Positions 27,527-37,403 of a stretch of DNA of 64,000 bases are shown piece after piece (within the stretch, counting starts at the first letter, position 1; each line of letters starts with the position of its first letter). The stretch spans positions 558,001-622,000 of the forward strand of contig NC_015385.1 of the NCBI RefSeq assembly GCF_000195275.1, read 5' to 3'. Made by a program: the position numbers and the translations under genes. The notes beneath the pieces are model-generated. The model did no database searches. It worked only from the letters and a program-made list of their open reading frames with translations, and was not told where the DNA came from. This stretch comes from Treponema succinifaciens DSM 2489 (GTDB lineage Bacteria; Spirochaetota; Spirochaetia; Treponematales; Treponemataceae).

Positions 27527-29413
27527 TTAAAATTTAAAGTCCGACATTTTTTCGCTTAATGACTTTACATTTGCAGAATTTTCCAGAACGTGTTCTTTTG
27601 AATCCGCCAAAGTTTCTGTAACTTTTTGAACAGATTCGTTAATCGAATTTACTTTTGTGTTTGTTTCTGAAGTAACTTTGTTCAGGTTTTTCATTTCAAT
27701 TGAAATCTGCTCGCCGCCTTTCAGCATTTCCGCCGCGCCGTCCTTTACAGTTGTTGTTGATTCTGTCAACCGGCTGATTCCTTCAAGAATCTGCTTGTTG
27801 CCTTCAGTCTGTTCTGTCATTGCGTTGGAAATTATAAGCTCCTCGTTCTGAACTTTCTTTATGAGAGAATAAATATTGTTGAACTGAACAGAAACTTCGT
27901 TTGCGTTTGTGGCAACCGAATTGATTGATTCAGAAAGACTTCGCAGGTTTGTTTCAATGGATTTTGCGCGCTCATTGCTCTGCTCGGCAAGCTTTCTGAT
28001 TTCGTCCGCAACAACGGAGAATCCTTTTCCGAATTCACCAGCATGGGCAGCTTCAATCGCCGCGTTCATGGAAAGAAGGTTTGTCTGGCTTGCAATGTCC
28101 TGAATGACTTTGCTTGCGTCCATAAGCAATGTTGATTTTTCCAGAACTTCTTCGGAAAGCTCGCTTGCAATGTGGACTTTTTTCATTCCGGCTTCGGATG
28201 CGCTTTCAAGCTCCTGGACTGTGCCGTTGTTTTTCTTAAGGCTTGAAGTTACACCGTTTACGTTCGCAACCATCTGCTCGATCGCGGCCGACGACTGGTC
28301 AATTGCAGATGTCTGCTTTTCAATTTCATTGTTCAAATGGCGGATGTGCTTGATGATTTCTTCAACTGTCGCGCTCGTCTCTTCAACAGAAGCAACCTGA
28401 TTTATCATTTCATTTTTTACAGAATTTGAAATGCTCTTTACGTTTGCGATTTCTGAAATTGACTGGTCAACGTGCTCAGAAACTTCAGATGAAACAGATA
28501 GCGTGGAATTTACGTCCTTGCTGATTTCCTGAAAAATCGTTCTTATGATTTTGTATGCGTTGTTCAAGTCGTTTATGATGATTCCGAAGTCGTTTCTTGT
28601 AACAACCTGCGCATGTTTTATGGCATAGTTTTTTTCAGCAAGCGCACCCAAAATAGCTTTTTCCTGCTGAAGGTTGTTCTTTATGTCGTAAGCGGTAACT
28701 GAAGTTGTAAGTCCTACTGAAATAAAACTGAATACCGCCGCTGGGAAAATAACTTTCAGAACGCCAGAAACCGAAGAGTCGGATGCAACACTGGGAACCA
28801 AAAAAGATGCCGTAATAATTAGAAAGCAGCCCAAAAGATTTACAAGCGTCATCAAGATGATTCGCTCGCGGTTTGATGAAGTTACAACGGATTTGTCAAA
28901 TGGAAGCCAGTGCAGGAAGTGCTCGAAGCGGCTGTTGAAAACTGTGTAAAAACTGATTCCGTAGAGAAGCATAAAGCCTGTGCATATAAGAATGATTGAA
29001 AGATACGGAGAACTTCCTTCAAATGCTGCAAACTGCGTGTCTTTTAAATGAATCACAAAGCAGGCAAGAAAAGGTATTGCAATTCCCAAAACTAAATTTA
29101 TTGCAAAAATTATTTTTCCGGAATATTTCAATAGAAGATTTATTTTCCTAATGACTTCATCTGTTCCGTCATAAGTTTCTATATTTTTCCGAAGAAACCT
29201 GTAAAAAGCAAACGGGCACAAAACCGCAATCACGTATGCAAGAATAGTGTAAGGTGAAAGCAGGATGGTAATAAATTCATCAATTGTGGCAATTCCAGTA
29301 ATATATAGGTAAACTGGAGCCAGCAAGAATGGTGAAAACGAAGATAAAAGCAGCAGAAAAGGAAGCTTTACATAAAATAATTTTCTGTCAGTTTCTGAAA
29401 GTTTTTGTTCCAT
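27527..29413 (-). CDS. Methyl-accepting chemotaxis protein
   Basis: This 628-residue receptor has an N-terminal membrane block of about six hydrophobic segments (residues ~15-235) with little periplasmic sequence, then a long cytoplasmic coiled coil with the invariant signalling tip [20 protein letters not shown] followed by [16 protein letters not shown]. Methylation helices flank it. Family role: senses a ligand or energy state and controls CheA at the flagellar switch. Its 3' end lies just 10 bp from the promoter of the decarboxylase-operon leader RNA. The ligand is unknown. Confidence 0.95.
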   Translation of the reverse strand: MEQKLSETDRKLFYVKLPFLLLLSSFSPFLLAPVYLYITGIATIDEFITILLSPYTILAYVIAVLCPFAFYRFLRKNIETYDGTDEVIRKINLLLKYSGKIIFAINLVLGIAIPFLACFVIHLKDTQFAAFEGSSPYLSIILICTGFMLLYGISFYTVFNSRFEHFLHWLPFDKSVVTSSNRERIILMTLVNLLGCFLIITASFLVPSVASDSSVSGVLKVIFPAAVFSFISVGLTTSVTAYDIKNNLQQEKAILGALAEKNYAIKHAQVVTRNDFGIIINDLNNAYKIIRTIFQEISKDVNSTLSVSSEVSEHVDQSISEIANVKSISNSVKNEMINQVASVEETSATVEEIIKHIRHLNNEIEKQTSAIDQSSAAIEQMVANVNGVTSSLKKNNGTVQELESASEAGMKKVHIASELSEEVLEKSTLLMDASKVIQDIASQTNLLSMNAAIEAAHAGEFGKGFSVVADEIRKLAEQSNERAKSIETNLRSLSESINSVATNANEVSVQFNNIYSLIKKVQNEELIISNAMTEQTEGNKQILEGISRLTESTTTVKDGAAEMLKGGEQISIEMKNLNKVTSETNTKVNSINESVQKVTETLADSKEHVLENSANVKSLSEKMSDFKF

Positions 29414-29739
29414 AAAAAATATTCCTCACAAACAGTATATTTTTATAATAAATCTGTATCAAGTAAAATTTAAATTTTTTACAAAAAATAAATATAAAAC
29501 TAACAATGCGGAAAAAGCATATCTGTTTTCTTCTGACTTTAATAAAATCCAACTAAAACGAGGTGCACAATGAAAAAATCAATTCTTCTTTCTATTCGGA
29601 TTTTTTACAGATTGCTGGATTTTCCGTTTGGCGATAAAAAGTCGGAGCAAGCCCGATAATGACAGTAAAATATAAAAGTTTACATTCGCCTTGTTATTAT
29701 TGATTTACGGTTCCGCGACTTTACAGAATCGAAACTAGA
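29414..29739. other. Intergenic stretch, one doubtful short ORF
   Basis: No supported gene. An ATG at 29570 with a weak GAGG nearby opens 29 codons (MKKSILLSIRIFYRLLDFP) that stop at 29657-29659; it has the look of a decayed signal peptide start. CAAGCCCGATAATGACA at 29649-29665 is the reverse complement of a motif at 35927-35943, so this end carries a dispersed repeat. Confidence 0.4.
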
Positions 29740-30020
29740 ATTATACAAATTAAATACTTGTCGGTATTTTTGTATTTTCAGCTTCTTTTTGTTTTCTTTC
29801 TATTTCTTTCTGAAGCTTTTCTTCTTCACGCATTTGTTCTCTAATCAGACGTTGCTCTTCTTTTTCCTTGTGTAGTTTTTCTTGATATTCATAGGACAAT
29901 CTTAATTCTTTTAATTTTAAATCTTTATACTTTTTTGTAATTTCAGTAGTACTACATCTTTATATTTTGCTTGAAGTTTCAAGTATTCATTTTTTATGAA
30001 ATTTATGTTTTTAAGCAGTA
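29740..30020 (-). pseudogene. Fragment of a DUF4041/T5orf172-like gene
   Basis: On the minus strand the sequence reads NEYLKLQAKYKDV, then after a frame change ITKKYKDLKLKELRLSYEYQ, EKLHKEKEEQRLIREQMREE and EKLQKEIERKQKEAE before a stop. This charged helix is characteristic, from memory, of DUF4041 proteins that carry a T5orf172 nuclease domain at the C-terminus. That domain and the N-terminus are missing, so it is a remnant. Confidence 0.5.
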
Positions 30021-30198
30021 CAAAAAAAAACTAACAATAATAACTATGTTTGAATATGCTTGTTATATGAATAATGTATGTGGAATAAAATTTCCAGGAT
30101 TTGAATGAATATATTTTTAGAGATGTTTTTGGGGGCATTTTGCTGCATTATTTTCCTATGCCACAAAGTATGTTATAATTTGTTTGTAGGAATTGCTT

Positions 30199-30477
30199 AT
30201 GTCAAACCAAGACATTATCTTACAATTTAAAAATAGCAGGGAGGAAAATATGCGAAAAGAATTTTGCGAAAAAGACGGAGTACTCATCACTTATACGAAT
30301 GATAATGTTTGCTTTGAAGACACAAAGACTGCGGAATCTATTTTGCTTTCAAATGACGGAAAAATTTTGCATTCAAACTTTGACGATAAAAAAAATCAGT
30401 TCTATATAGAATATTTGAAGCAAATTTATCCTGCGATTACAACTTACAGAACGTTGGATTCTGTGGAGACTGCGTAA
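30199..30477 (+). CDS. Small protein of unknown function next to a DUF4160 remnant
   Basis: This 92-residue protein starts at ATG 30199, with TAGGA upstream, and ends one base before the next ATG. It has FCEKDGVLITYTNDNVCFED and alternating strands but no motif I recognise. Its direct partner downstream is a truncated DUF4160 protein. DUF4160 genes are usually paired with a small partner in toxin-antitoxin-like modules, so this may be the surviving partner; that is inference. A TATAAT at 30174-30179 could be its -10 box. Confidence 0.5.
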   Translation: MSNQDIILQFKNSREENMRKEFCEKDGVLITYTNDNVCFEDTKTAESILLSNDGKILHSNFDDKKNQFYIEYLKQIYPAITTYRTLDSVETA

Positions 30478-30570
30478 ATGCCGGTATATATCAGAACTTT
30501 AGGATATAAGATTTACATCTGGTCAAACGAAAAAGACGAGCCAATCCATTTCCATATTTTCCAAATATAG
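30478..30570 (+). pseudogene. Truncated DUF4160-domain gene
   Basis: Thirty codons from ATG 30478: YIRTLGYKIYIWSNEKDEPI then HFH and a stop. The start matches the DUF4160 pattern (G-Y-x-x-x-x-x-S-x-E-x-x-E-P-x-H-x-H), normally about 80 residues. The rest is gone. Confidence 0.65.
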
Positions 30571-30703
30571 TTACTAAATTTACCTGACAAAGTGGGTATG
30601 TTTTGCTTATAGCTTGCTGAGAACAAGGAAAACTTGGTAAAAATCATTTCGTTTGAACTGAAAACCTGTCCTTTTTAACGGCGTTTTTTGGGACAGAAAT
30701 TCC

Positions 30704-30755
30704 TTGAGTTTTTCAGTAAAATGACGTATTCTATAGATAGTGGGATTTCCCACTA
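30704..30755 (+). promoter_or_regulatory. Promoter with palindromic operator for the antitoxin-toxin-restriction operon
   Basis: TTGAGT (30704-30709), 17-base spacer, TATTCT (30727-30732), then the 18-bp palindrome TAGTGGGATTTCCCACTA (30738-30755), whose 8-bp arms are perfect around a central TT. The ribosome site GGAG begins two bases later and the ATG is at 30766. The position just after the -10 box fits an operator for autoregulation. Confidence 0.65.
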
Positions 30756-30765
30756 CGGAGAAAAT

Positions 30766-31017
30766 ATGTCAATGACAGCCGTAAAAACCTACGATACAAA
30801 GACAGACATGAAGAAAAGAATAACTCTCAGAAATTCAAAATATGAATACTATCATGTTCAGGAATTTGCGGACGGTCGGATTGTTCTTGAGCCTCGTGAA
30901 CTTGTTGTTCCTTTTGAAGTCTCACAGGCAACGCTTGACATGATGGATTCTTCAGTTAAAAACCTAAAAAATGGAAATGTTTCCGAACCACTTGATTTAA
31001 CGGAATTCGAGGCATAA
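30766..31017 (+). CDS. Antitoxin-like protein
   Basis: This 83-residue protein starts at ATG 30766, behind GGAG; a longer frame overlaps the promoter and is rejected. The N-terminal half (MKKRITLRNSKYEYYHVQEF then ADGRIVLEPRELV) resembles swapped-hairpin AbrB/MazE-type DNA-binding antitoxins, and the C-terminal half (SQATLDMMDSSVKNLKNG) looks like a toxin-binding tail. It sits 2 bp before a RelE-like gene. Inference: it neutralises that toxin and binds the palindrome at 30738-30755. Confidence 0.6.
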   Translation: MSMTAVKTYDTKTDMKKRITLRNSKYEYYHVQEFADGRIVLEPRELVVPFEVSQATLDMMDSSVKNLKNGNVSEPLDLTEFEA

Positions 31018-31019
31018 TT

Positions 31020-31397
31020 TTGTTCAATATTCGCCTAGGAATTCCAGAAATGAAAGAATTTTGGGATTCATTAAAGAAAAAAGTAAAGGAAAAGACAGCC
31101 TCGAAAGATGAAGTTTTGCTTTATCAAAAACTTGGAAAGGCAATGCGTCTTCTTTCTGCAAATCCGCGCCATACAGGACTTCACACTCATGATATTGAAG
31201 CCCTTTCAAAGCGTTATGAAATGAAAGTGTGGGAATCTTATTTAGAAAATAATAAGCCAGCAGCAGGAAGATTATTTTGGGTGTACGCGCCTAATCAGAA
31301 TGATATAACGATTATTGGTCTTGAACCTCATCCAGACGCAAAGAAAAATGCGTACAAGAAAATTACATTGTCGGCAGTAGATGGAGAAGAAAAATGA
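31020..31397 (+). CDS. RelE/ParE-like toxin candidate
   Basis: This protein of up to 125 residues is read from TTG 31020; ATG 31050 is the alternative start. The segment LGKAMRLLSANPRHTGLHTH, then a strand hairpin with VWESYLENNKPAAGRLFWVY and ITIIGLEPHPD, has the helix-then-sheet layout of RelE-fold toxins. Its stop overlaps the methylase start (ATGA), which ties toxin synthesis to the restriction operon. Function as a toxin is inferred from fold-like pattern and context, not from an invariant catalytic motif. Confidence 0.55.
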   Translation: MFNIRLGIPEMKEFWDSLKKKVKEKTASKDEVLLYQKLGKAMRLLSANPRHTGLHTHDIEALSKRYEMKVWESYLENNKPAAGRLFWVYAPNQNDITIIGLEPHPDAKKNAYKKITLSAVDGEEK

Positions 31398-32713
31398 ACG
31401 AAAAACCTGTCCCAAAAAACGCTCGTTTAAATGAGCAGAAAGTTACACGTAAAAAATCAAAAGTTAATTATGCAGTCCTTGATGAATATTTAGGCGAAAA
31501 AACTTTCGATGAAAAATATGCTCTCTTAAGCCATTATATTCAGCTTCAATGTTCTGCTTCCGATGAAAAATATAGAAAGATTCTTGAGCAGAATGGGATT
31601 GATGTAAAAAATCTTCCTTCTGCAAAAGATTTTAATTCAAAATTTGATGTTCCATTTTGTGCATCTGAAAGCCTCTCTTTTACTTTTATTGATTTGTTTG
31701 CAGGTATTGGCGGATTTAGGCTTGCGATGCAGTCATGTGGTGGTCAGTGCGTTTTTTCTTCTGAATGGGATGATGCCGCAAAGCAGACTTATTTTGAGAA
31801 CTATGGTGAAGTTCCGTTTGGTGATATTACAAAAACAGAAATTAAAGATTTGATTCCAAAAAAGTTTGATGTACTGTGTGCGGGGTTTCCGTGTCAACCG
31901 TTTAGTTATTCTGGTCAAAAAAAAGGTTTTGAGGATAAAACAAGGGGAACTTTATTTTTTGAAATCTGTGAAATTTTAAAAGTTCATAGACCAAAATTTA
32001 TTTTTCTTGAAAATGTTAAAGGCTTAATTTCTCATAAAAATGGAGAAACAATAGCAACTATACGAACTATTTTAAAAGATGAACTTGGATATGATATTCA
32101 TGAAGTTATTTTATCATCTTTAGATTTTGAACTTCCTCAAAAAAGAGAGCGGTGGTACTGTGTTGGTTTTTTATCGAAAACGGATTTTGTTTTTCCTGCA
32201 GGTACAAAGATTCATAAAAATTTAAGAGACATAATTGATTTAGATAATCAAGATGAAAGTCTGAAATTGCCAAAATTTGAGCTTGATAGAATCGCTTATC
32301 ATTTTGAGATGGCAAAAAATAAAACGGATAGAGTAAAGCATGATAACTCAAAATATAAACCAAATACAAAAAAAGGCAAGTATGGTGTCTATTCATTTCA
32401 GAAATCTGATGGAAGTTTACGCTTTCATGTAGGTGATGTTGCAAAAACTCAAATACAAGAAGCTTTTTATTCGTGCTTAGATACTTATGCTTCAACAATA
32501 ATTGCAAATCGAACTCCAAAACTATGGGATATAGGAAGAAAACTCTCAGTTAGAGAATCTTTGAGACTCCAAGGATTTCCAGAGAAATTCAGAATTCCAG
32601 TTTCTGATAATCAAGCTTATAAGCAGCTTGGAAATTCTGTTTCTGTTCCTGTATTGGAAGCAATAAGTAAAAAACTTTTTGAAAAAATAAAAATGGAGAA
32701 GTTAAATGTATAA
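31394..32713 (+). CDS. DNA (cytosine-5) methyltransferase of a LlaJI-type system
   Basis: This 439-residue enzyme carries all the main 5mC motifs: I FIDLFAGIGGFRLA, IV GFPCQPFS with catalytic Cys167, VI ENVKG, VIII QKRERWYCVGF, X QLGNSVSVPV. About 95 extra N-terminal residues precede motif I. It protects host DNA against the nuclease genes downstream. It overlaps the toxin-like gene upstream and the McrB-like gene downstream by a few bases, so the whole set is one operon. LlaJI itself has two methylases; only one is seen here. Confidence 0.93.
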   Translation: MNEKPVPKNARLNEQKVTRKKSKVNYAVLDEYLGEKTFDEKYALLSHYIQLQCSASDEKYRKILEQNGIDVKNLPSAKDFNSKFDVPFCASESLSFTFIDLFAGIGGFRLAMQSCGGQCVFSSEWDDAAKQTYFENYGEVPFGDITKTEIKDLIPKKFDVLCAGFPCQPFSYSGQKKGFEDKTRGTLFFEICEILKVHRPKFIFLENVKGLISHKNGETIATIRTILKDELGYDIHEVILSSLDFELPQKRERWYCVGFLSKTDFVFPAGTKIHKNLRDIIDLDNQDESLKLPKFELDRIAYHFEMAKNKTDRVKHDNSKYKPNTKKGKYGVYSFQKSDGSLRFHVGDVAKTQIQEAFYSCLDTYASTIIANRTPKLWDIGRKLSVRESLRLQGFPEKFRIPVSDNQAYKQLGNSVSVPVLEAISKKLFEKIKMEKLNV

Positions 32714-34462
32714 TTTTACACCGCAATGTATTTTTTCTGCTTATAAAAAATTAAATGGTTTTGATGATAAAATTGGTGGTCTTATTTGCATTCTATCTGT
32801 TTTAGAAGCGAATATTGTTAGTAATAAAGTATATAGAGTAAATTTGAGAAAGTTAAAATTAACTTTACAAGAAATATTTGACATATCAAAAGAAACATTA
32901 AATATAAATGAGGAAAATTGGTTTATTGTTTTTTCAAAAAACTGGAGAAACATTTTTTTCTCAAAAATTATAAAAAATAAAATAGATATTCTTTCTTTGG
33001 CTATTTTTTTTCTAAGGCGAACTTCATTTGAGAATAAAATTAATCAAAATGAATTAATTAATTTATTCATACAAAGATTTAATTTGCAATCGGTATCAGA
33101 TTTGTGGTTTGATAATAATGATTCAGTTAAGCTGGAGTATAATCAATTTGATAATGAAAAAAATCAAAAAGATTTTTATGCTCTTAATAATTTTAATTCT
33201 ACTTCAGGTGCATTAAAATTTAATGGATCTATAGTAGTTGCAAGCGCAACAGAATTAACTCGTTGTGCACAAGTTCAAACTTTATATGCAGGAATGGATA
33301 TGAACTCAATTTTATTATTAAATAAAATTGAGTTAAATAGAAGTTACGATTTTGAATCAAATGATAAAATAAGTGATTTAATAGCAAAAACTTGTGATTT
33401 TGCAAAAAATCATTTTCAGTTAATTTATTACGGAGTTCCCGGCTGTGGAAAAAGCCACAAAGTTGACAAAATAATAAATGCGGCTATAAATGATAAAAAT
33501 GATAGGGAGCATCAGGTTATCAGGGTTGTATTTCATCCAGACTATACAAACGCAGATTTTGTTGGGCAAATTATGCCTCTTGTCGATGATGGCATAGAGT
33601 ATCGGTTTAAGGCTGGTCCTTTTGCAAGAATCTTAAAGCATGCATATAAAGAACATTCCAAAAAATTCTTTCTTGTAATTGAAGAATTGAATCGTGGAAA
33701 TGCTGCCGCCATTTTTGGAGATTTATTCCAGCTGCTTGATAGGGAAAAAGATGGATTTAGTACTTATTCTATAAACAATCCAGATATAAGCTCTTTTATA
33801 ATGAGCGAAAATGATTATCATAATGATAAAATTTTGCCAGATTCTAAAGATGTTGGCGGAGAAAAATGGATTTTAGACACACCAATCCGTCTTCCACCGA
33901 ATCTTTCCATTCTTGCCACGATGAATACAAGCGACCAGAATGTTTTTATGCTTGACAATGCTTTTCAGCGCAGATGGAAAATGGAATATATTCCGAACAA
34001 TATAAAATATGATGATATGGAAGATTCTCAAAAAAATCAGTATGACTTGAAAATAGGGGAGACAAATATAAAATGGGGAGTTTTTCGCGACAAGATAAAT
34101 GAAAGGATTTCTGACTCTAAAATTTCATTTTCCAATGCTGAAGACAAGCAGCTAGGGCTTTTCTTTGTTAAGGCGGATTCTGAAACTGACAAAGCTGAAG
34201 AAATTCCTGAAACAGATAAACTCGAAAAATCCCTGAGTCTGATTTTGCCAACAAAGTACTGAAATATCTTTGGAACGATATTTTCAAGCGTAATCCAGAA
34301 GAGATTTTTCTAGCTGAAATAAAAACTTTTGGCGATTTGCTTTTAAACTTCAAAGGCGCAGACGCCTTTAAAAACTGCTTTAATTCAGATTTAGTCAGTG
34401 CACTAAAGCAAAGCAACAGTCCGCTGACTGAATCTCCAGAACAAGTTGCGAAGTCTGAATAA
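32706..34462 (+). CDS. McrB-like GTPase subunit of a LlaJI-type restriction system, frameshifted
   Basis: The first frame gives 518 residues to 34262. Residues ~1-230 are a variable DNA-recognition region. The AAA+ motor follows with Walker A GVPGCGKS at 243-250, Walker B FLVIEELNRGNAAAIFGDLF, and the McrB-type sensor LATMNTSDQNVF and ALQRRW-like DNAFQRRWK. Near 34230 the frame ends in a short wrong tail. A -1 shift restores ESDFANKVLKYLWNDIF and later KNCFNSDLVSALKQS to the stop at 34460-34462, the usual C-terminal helices. Either the subunit is truncated or slippage occurs at GAAAAATCCC. Confidence 0.85.
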
Positions 34463-34482
34463 TTTCTGGAATTTCAATTTTT

Positions 34483-35868
34483 ATGCCGGAAAAATTATTA
34501 TCTAAAGAAATACAGATTTCTCTAAAAACTGCGCAGAATGGAAGCGACTTTGTGGGAATAAAAATCACGCAGTCGGAACGGACTGTAACTTTTCCGATGG
34601 GATATTTTCCTGAAAAACCAAGCTTGTCTGCCTCAAAAATCAAAAAGGAAGAGCGGAACGAAATCCTGAACCTGATAAAGTCAATTGCTCTTTGCACTTC
34701 AAATAAAAATGGCGAGCGGGTTTCTGTTCTGAACGGCGAGCTAAAGTGCGATTTTCCAATAAAATCTATGCTTTATGTAATAGAAGATTTTTTAGACAGA
34801 GGAACTTATTATTTTGAAAAGGAAAGTTTATACGCAAAATCCAGCAGCGGAAAAATCAGCTGGAGCCGCACAATAAAAAACATAAAGCCTGCGGTTTCAG
34901 AAAGCGGACTTGCATTTTTGGATTTTATTATCCGCAAAAACCGCATTCAGGAAAATCAGTTTATAACCGAGATTCACAAATACTGCGTTTACAAATGCTT
35001 TGAGATTTTCGGTTTTCTTTACACTCCGTCTGTTCCCGAAAAAGGCCTGCTTGATGAAGATAATGTTTCAAAAAATAAAAAATATTACATACAGGTCTTG
35101 CAGGAAAAAATCGACTCTACTTATCTTGAATCGAGCATTGAACTTTTTTCTAATCTTCTTGATTTTATAAACAATTTTGATTCTGAAAGCGAGACAAAAG
35201 AAGCCAGCTACGGAACAAACTGTTTTCAGGTTGTCTGGGAAAGTCTGGTTGATTCAGCTTTTGGAACGGTTGGGCAAACGGAAAAAGAAGAATATTTTTA
35301 TCCTGCTTCAAGATGGAATTTTCCAGGCAGAAAACCAAAGAATAACGCTCCTTTGCGGCCTGATACAATTATGATTGCAGAAAATCCTTTGGAGCAAAAC
35401 AGGCGGAAATGTTTCATTATCGATTCAAAATATTACAGCTACACAATGCTCCGAAAACTGGATTCTGAAGAAAACGAGAGCGAGCAGGAAAGCATTTTAA
35501 TTCACGGCTCAATACCCGGAACTGATTCAATCCAAAAACAGATTACTTATGCGCAATACATAGACGCTGACATAAAGACTTTTGATTCCGAGCGGCGCGA
35601 AAAATACCAGTTCAAGCACAGCGATATTTTCAATGTGTTCATTCTGCCGGATGATAATATGGAAAAAAAGTTGCAATACATCGGATATGCGGCAAGCAAC
35701 TGGCACGATGGCAGCAAAAATTACCACACAATCCACGCTGTAACCTTGGACACAAAGTTTTTACTGGAAAACAGAAATAAGAGAAACTGTGAACTGCAAA
35801 ATAAACTTGCGAGAATGATTGAAAAGCAAAGCGATGAAATGCAGAAAGGGGCTTGCATAGCTGATTGA
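34483..35868 (+). CDS. LlaJI-family restriction endonuclease subunit
   Basis: This 461-residue protein follows the GTPase gene by 20 bp. The N-terminal half is helical with a strand-rich start. The nuclease site is in the C-terminal part: RPDTIMI (Asp294) and FIIDSKYYSYT (Asp314, Lys316), a PD-(D/E)xK arrangement. The QKQITYAQYI helix after it is typical of McrC/LlaJI-type nucleases. It is thought to be loaded and driven by the McrB-like partner at 5mC-unprotected sites. Only a weak ribosome site precedes the ATG, so translation may depend on the upstream gene. Confidence 0.88.
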   Translation: MPEKLLSKEIQISLKTAQNGSDFVGIKITQSERTVTFPMGYFPEKPSLSASKIKKEERNEILNLIKSIALCTSNKNGERVSVLNGELKCDFPIKSMLYVIEDFLDRGTYYFEKESLYAKSSSGKISWSRTIKNIKPAVSESGLAFLDFIIRKNRIQENQFITEIHKYCVYKCFEIFGFLYTPSVPEKGLLDEDNVSKNKKYYIQVLQEKIDSTYLESSIELFSNLLDFINNFDSESETKEASYGTNCFQVVWESLVDSAFGTVGQTEKEEYFYPASRWNFPGRKPKNNAPLRPDTIMIAENPLEQNRRKCFIIDSKYYSYTMLRKLDSEENESEQESILIHGSIPGTDSIQKQITYAQYIDADIKTFDSERREKYQFKHSDIFNVFILPDDNMEKKLQYIGYAASNWHDGSKNYHTIHAVTLDTKFLLENRNKRNCELQNKLARMIEKQSDEMQKGACIAD

Positions 35869-36182
35869 AAAAAAAAGTCTATAAAAAATAACTTAACTGT
35901 CCTTAATTTCGAGTTTTATAATTTAATGTCATTATCGGGCTTGACACGGGAATGACTATACTTTCGCATTTTGTGATAAAGTATATTCAGACACGGTATG
36001 TCCGCTGAGTTTATTCAAATTCAAAGGTGCTTGCCGAAAGAAATCTTGTGTAGTATATTGAGCGAATATATTGTCTAGAGTTGCATTCAATTTATGACAG
36101 AAATGCGTGCTGATTGTTTTCGTTTTGATACGCTTGTTTTGGACTGTTTTCTAAATTACAAAAGGTTTGGTGTTTTAAATTT
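35869..36182. other. Intergenic region with a dispersed repeat
   Basis: No supported gene. TGTCATTATCGGGCTTGACA (35927-35946), followed by CGGGAATGAC, is a small inverted element whose first part recurs in reverse at 29649-29665. The rest is A/T-rich. No clear ribosome site precedes the next gene. Confidence 0.5.
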
Positions 36183-37397
36183 ATGTTCGGATTAAAGTTA
36201 AAAAATTGGAAGGCTTTGGGAGTTTTTTTATTTTTATTTGTTTTTTTGGGAACTGAAGTTTTTTCTCATGCTTCTGGAACTGTAGAAGAGTGTTCATTCG
36301 GAGTTTTCCGTTCGCAGTACGGCGATATGTTCGATGTGCGCTACTGGCAGAATCAGCTTGATGACAATTATTATTTTCATACCGGACTTTATGATGATGC
36401 GATTAATTTTGCCTGGGCTGCGAATTTTCTTGGGATTTACTGGGGCGCAGGCTACAATGCAAAAATAATGAATCACAAGGCGTGGCCTCACAATCTGACC
36501 GATATGGACGTTTGCATAATGGCAGGCATTCCGTCTCTTGGACTTGGAGTGCGCGCAAGCTATTACGACAAAAATGTTTACAAAGGACTTGGCACTGCCG
36601 CTCCTAAAGTTGAAATCGGAAAAACTTTTGAATCAGTTCCTATTAAGCTTGGATTTGAGGCGGAAGGAAAATTCAGATACTGGAAATCTCTTTGTCTTGA
36701 TGTGGCGCAAATTCCTTTTATTTTAAAGCTGGATTTTTCACCGGATGGAATGCGTGGAGTGGGCGGAACTTATACTGTAATGCCGACTCTCAAATATCCT
36801 TCCGCTGTAAATGAAGTTTCGGGGCTTGCTCCGATGCAGGGATTTTCTTTTTGGGCTGGCTGGAAATGGAATATTCTTGACAATTTAAAATTTGGCTTGC
36901 GTCCGTCATTTATGATGAATTTCAACTGCGTAAACACTGCGGATAATTCCGTAAACAAAAGGATTTCTGAACTTGAAGAAGACGGAGTTGGAAGAGTTGT
37001 AGAAAACACAAACTGGATCCCAGAAAACGGAAACACAGAGTGGCGCGTTAGTGTTCCTTTTTCAGCACTTTATGATGTTACAGAAAATGTTCAGTTTATC
37101 GTTGGTTTTAAATGCGGATTTTACTGGGCGAATTTTGACCACATGAGCGAAATGCATAGTGGCGGACGAAACTTGCACGGAACTGTAAACGAAACTGGAT
37201 TCGCTCTTGGTGTTAAAGCCGAAATGAATGAGAATGCGGTTTTCCAGATAGGTGCTTCATATACAAGACAGCTTTCTTTGAATCCAGAAGGAAACACAAC
37301 CGGCTCGCCTAAAGATTACGAAACAGACGCTCCAAACGTTTCACTTTCAAATCTTTTTGACCAGCCTGTTACAGCCTCGCTTACATTGCGGTTTTAA
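36183..37397 (+). CDS. Outer-membrane beta-barrel protein of unknown function
   Basis: This 404-residue protein has a signal peptide (basic start, hydrophobic 15-28, cleavage near VFSHASG). The mature part is Gly/aromatic-rich with repeated amphipathic strands such as VKLGFEAEGKFRYW-like SVPIKLGFEAEGKF, and ends VTASLTLRF, with the terminal Phe expected of a barrel. No known family is certain; many treponemes have large families of such porin-like proteins. It stands alone, convergent with a lipoprotein gene whose stop is 7 bp away. Confidence 0.7.
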   Translation: MFGLKLKNWKALGVFLFLFVFLGTEVFSHASGTVEECSFGVFRSQYGDMFDVRYWQNQLDDNYYFHTGLYDDAINFAWAANFLGIYWGAGYNAKIMNHKAWPHNLTDMDVCIMAGIPSLGLGVRASYYDKNVYKGLGTAAPKVEIGKTFESVPIKLGFEAEGKFRYWKSLCLDVAQIPFILKLDFSPDGMRGVGGTYTVMPTLKYPSAVNEVSGLAPMQGFSFWAGWKWNILDNLKFGLRPSFMMNFNCVNTADNSVNKRISELEEDGVGRVVENTNWIPENGNTEWRVSVPFSALYDVTENVQFIVGFKCGFYWANFDHMSEMHSGGRNLHGTVNETGFALGVKAEMNENAVFQIGASYTRQLSLNPEGNTTGSPKDYETDAPNVSLSNLFDQPVTASLTLRF

Positions 37398-37403
37398 TTC
37401 AGA

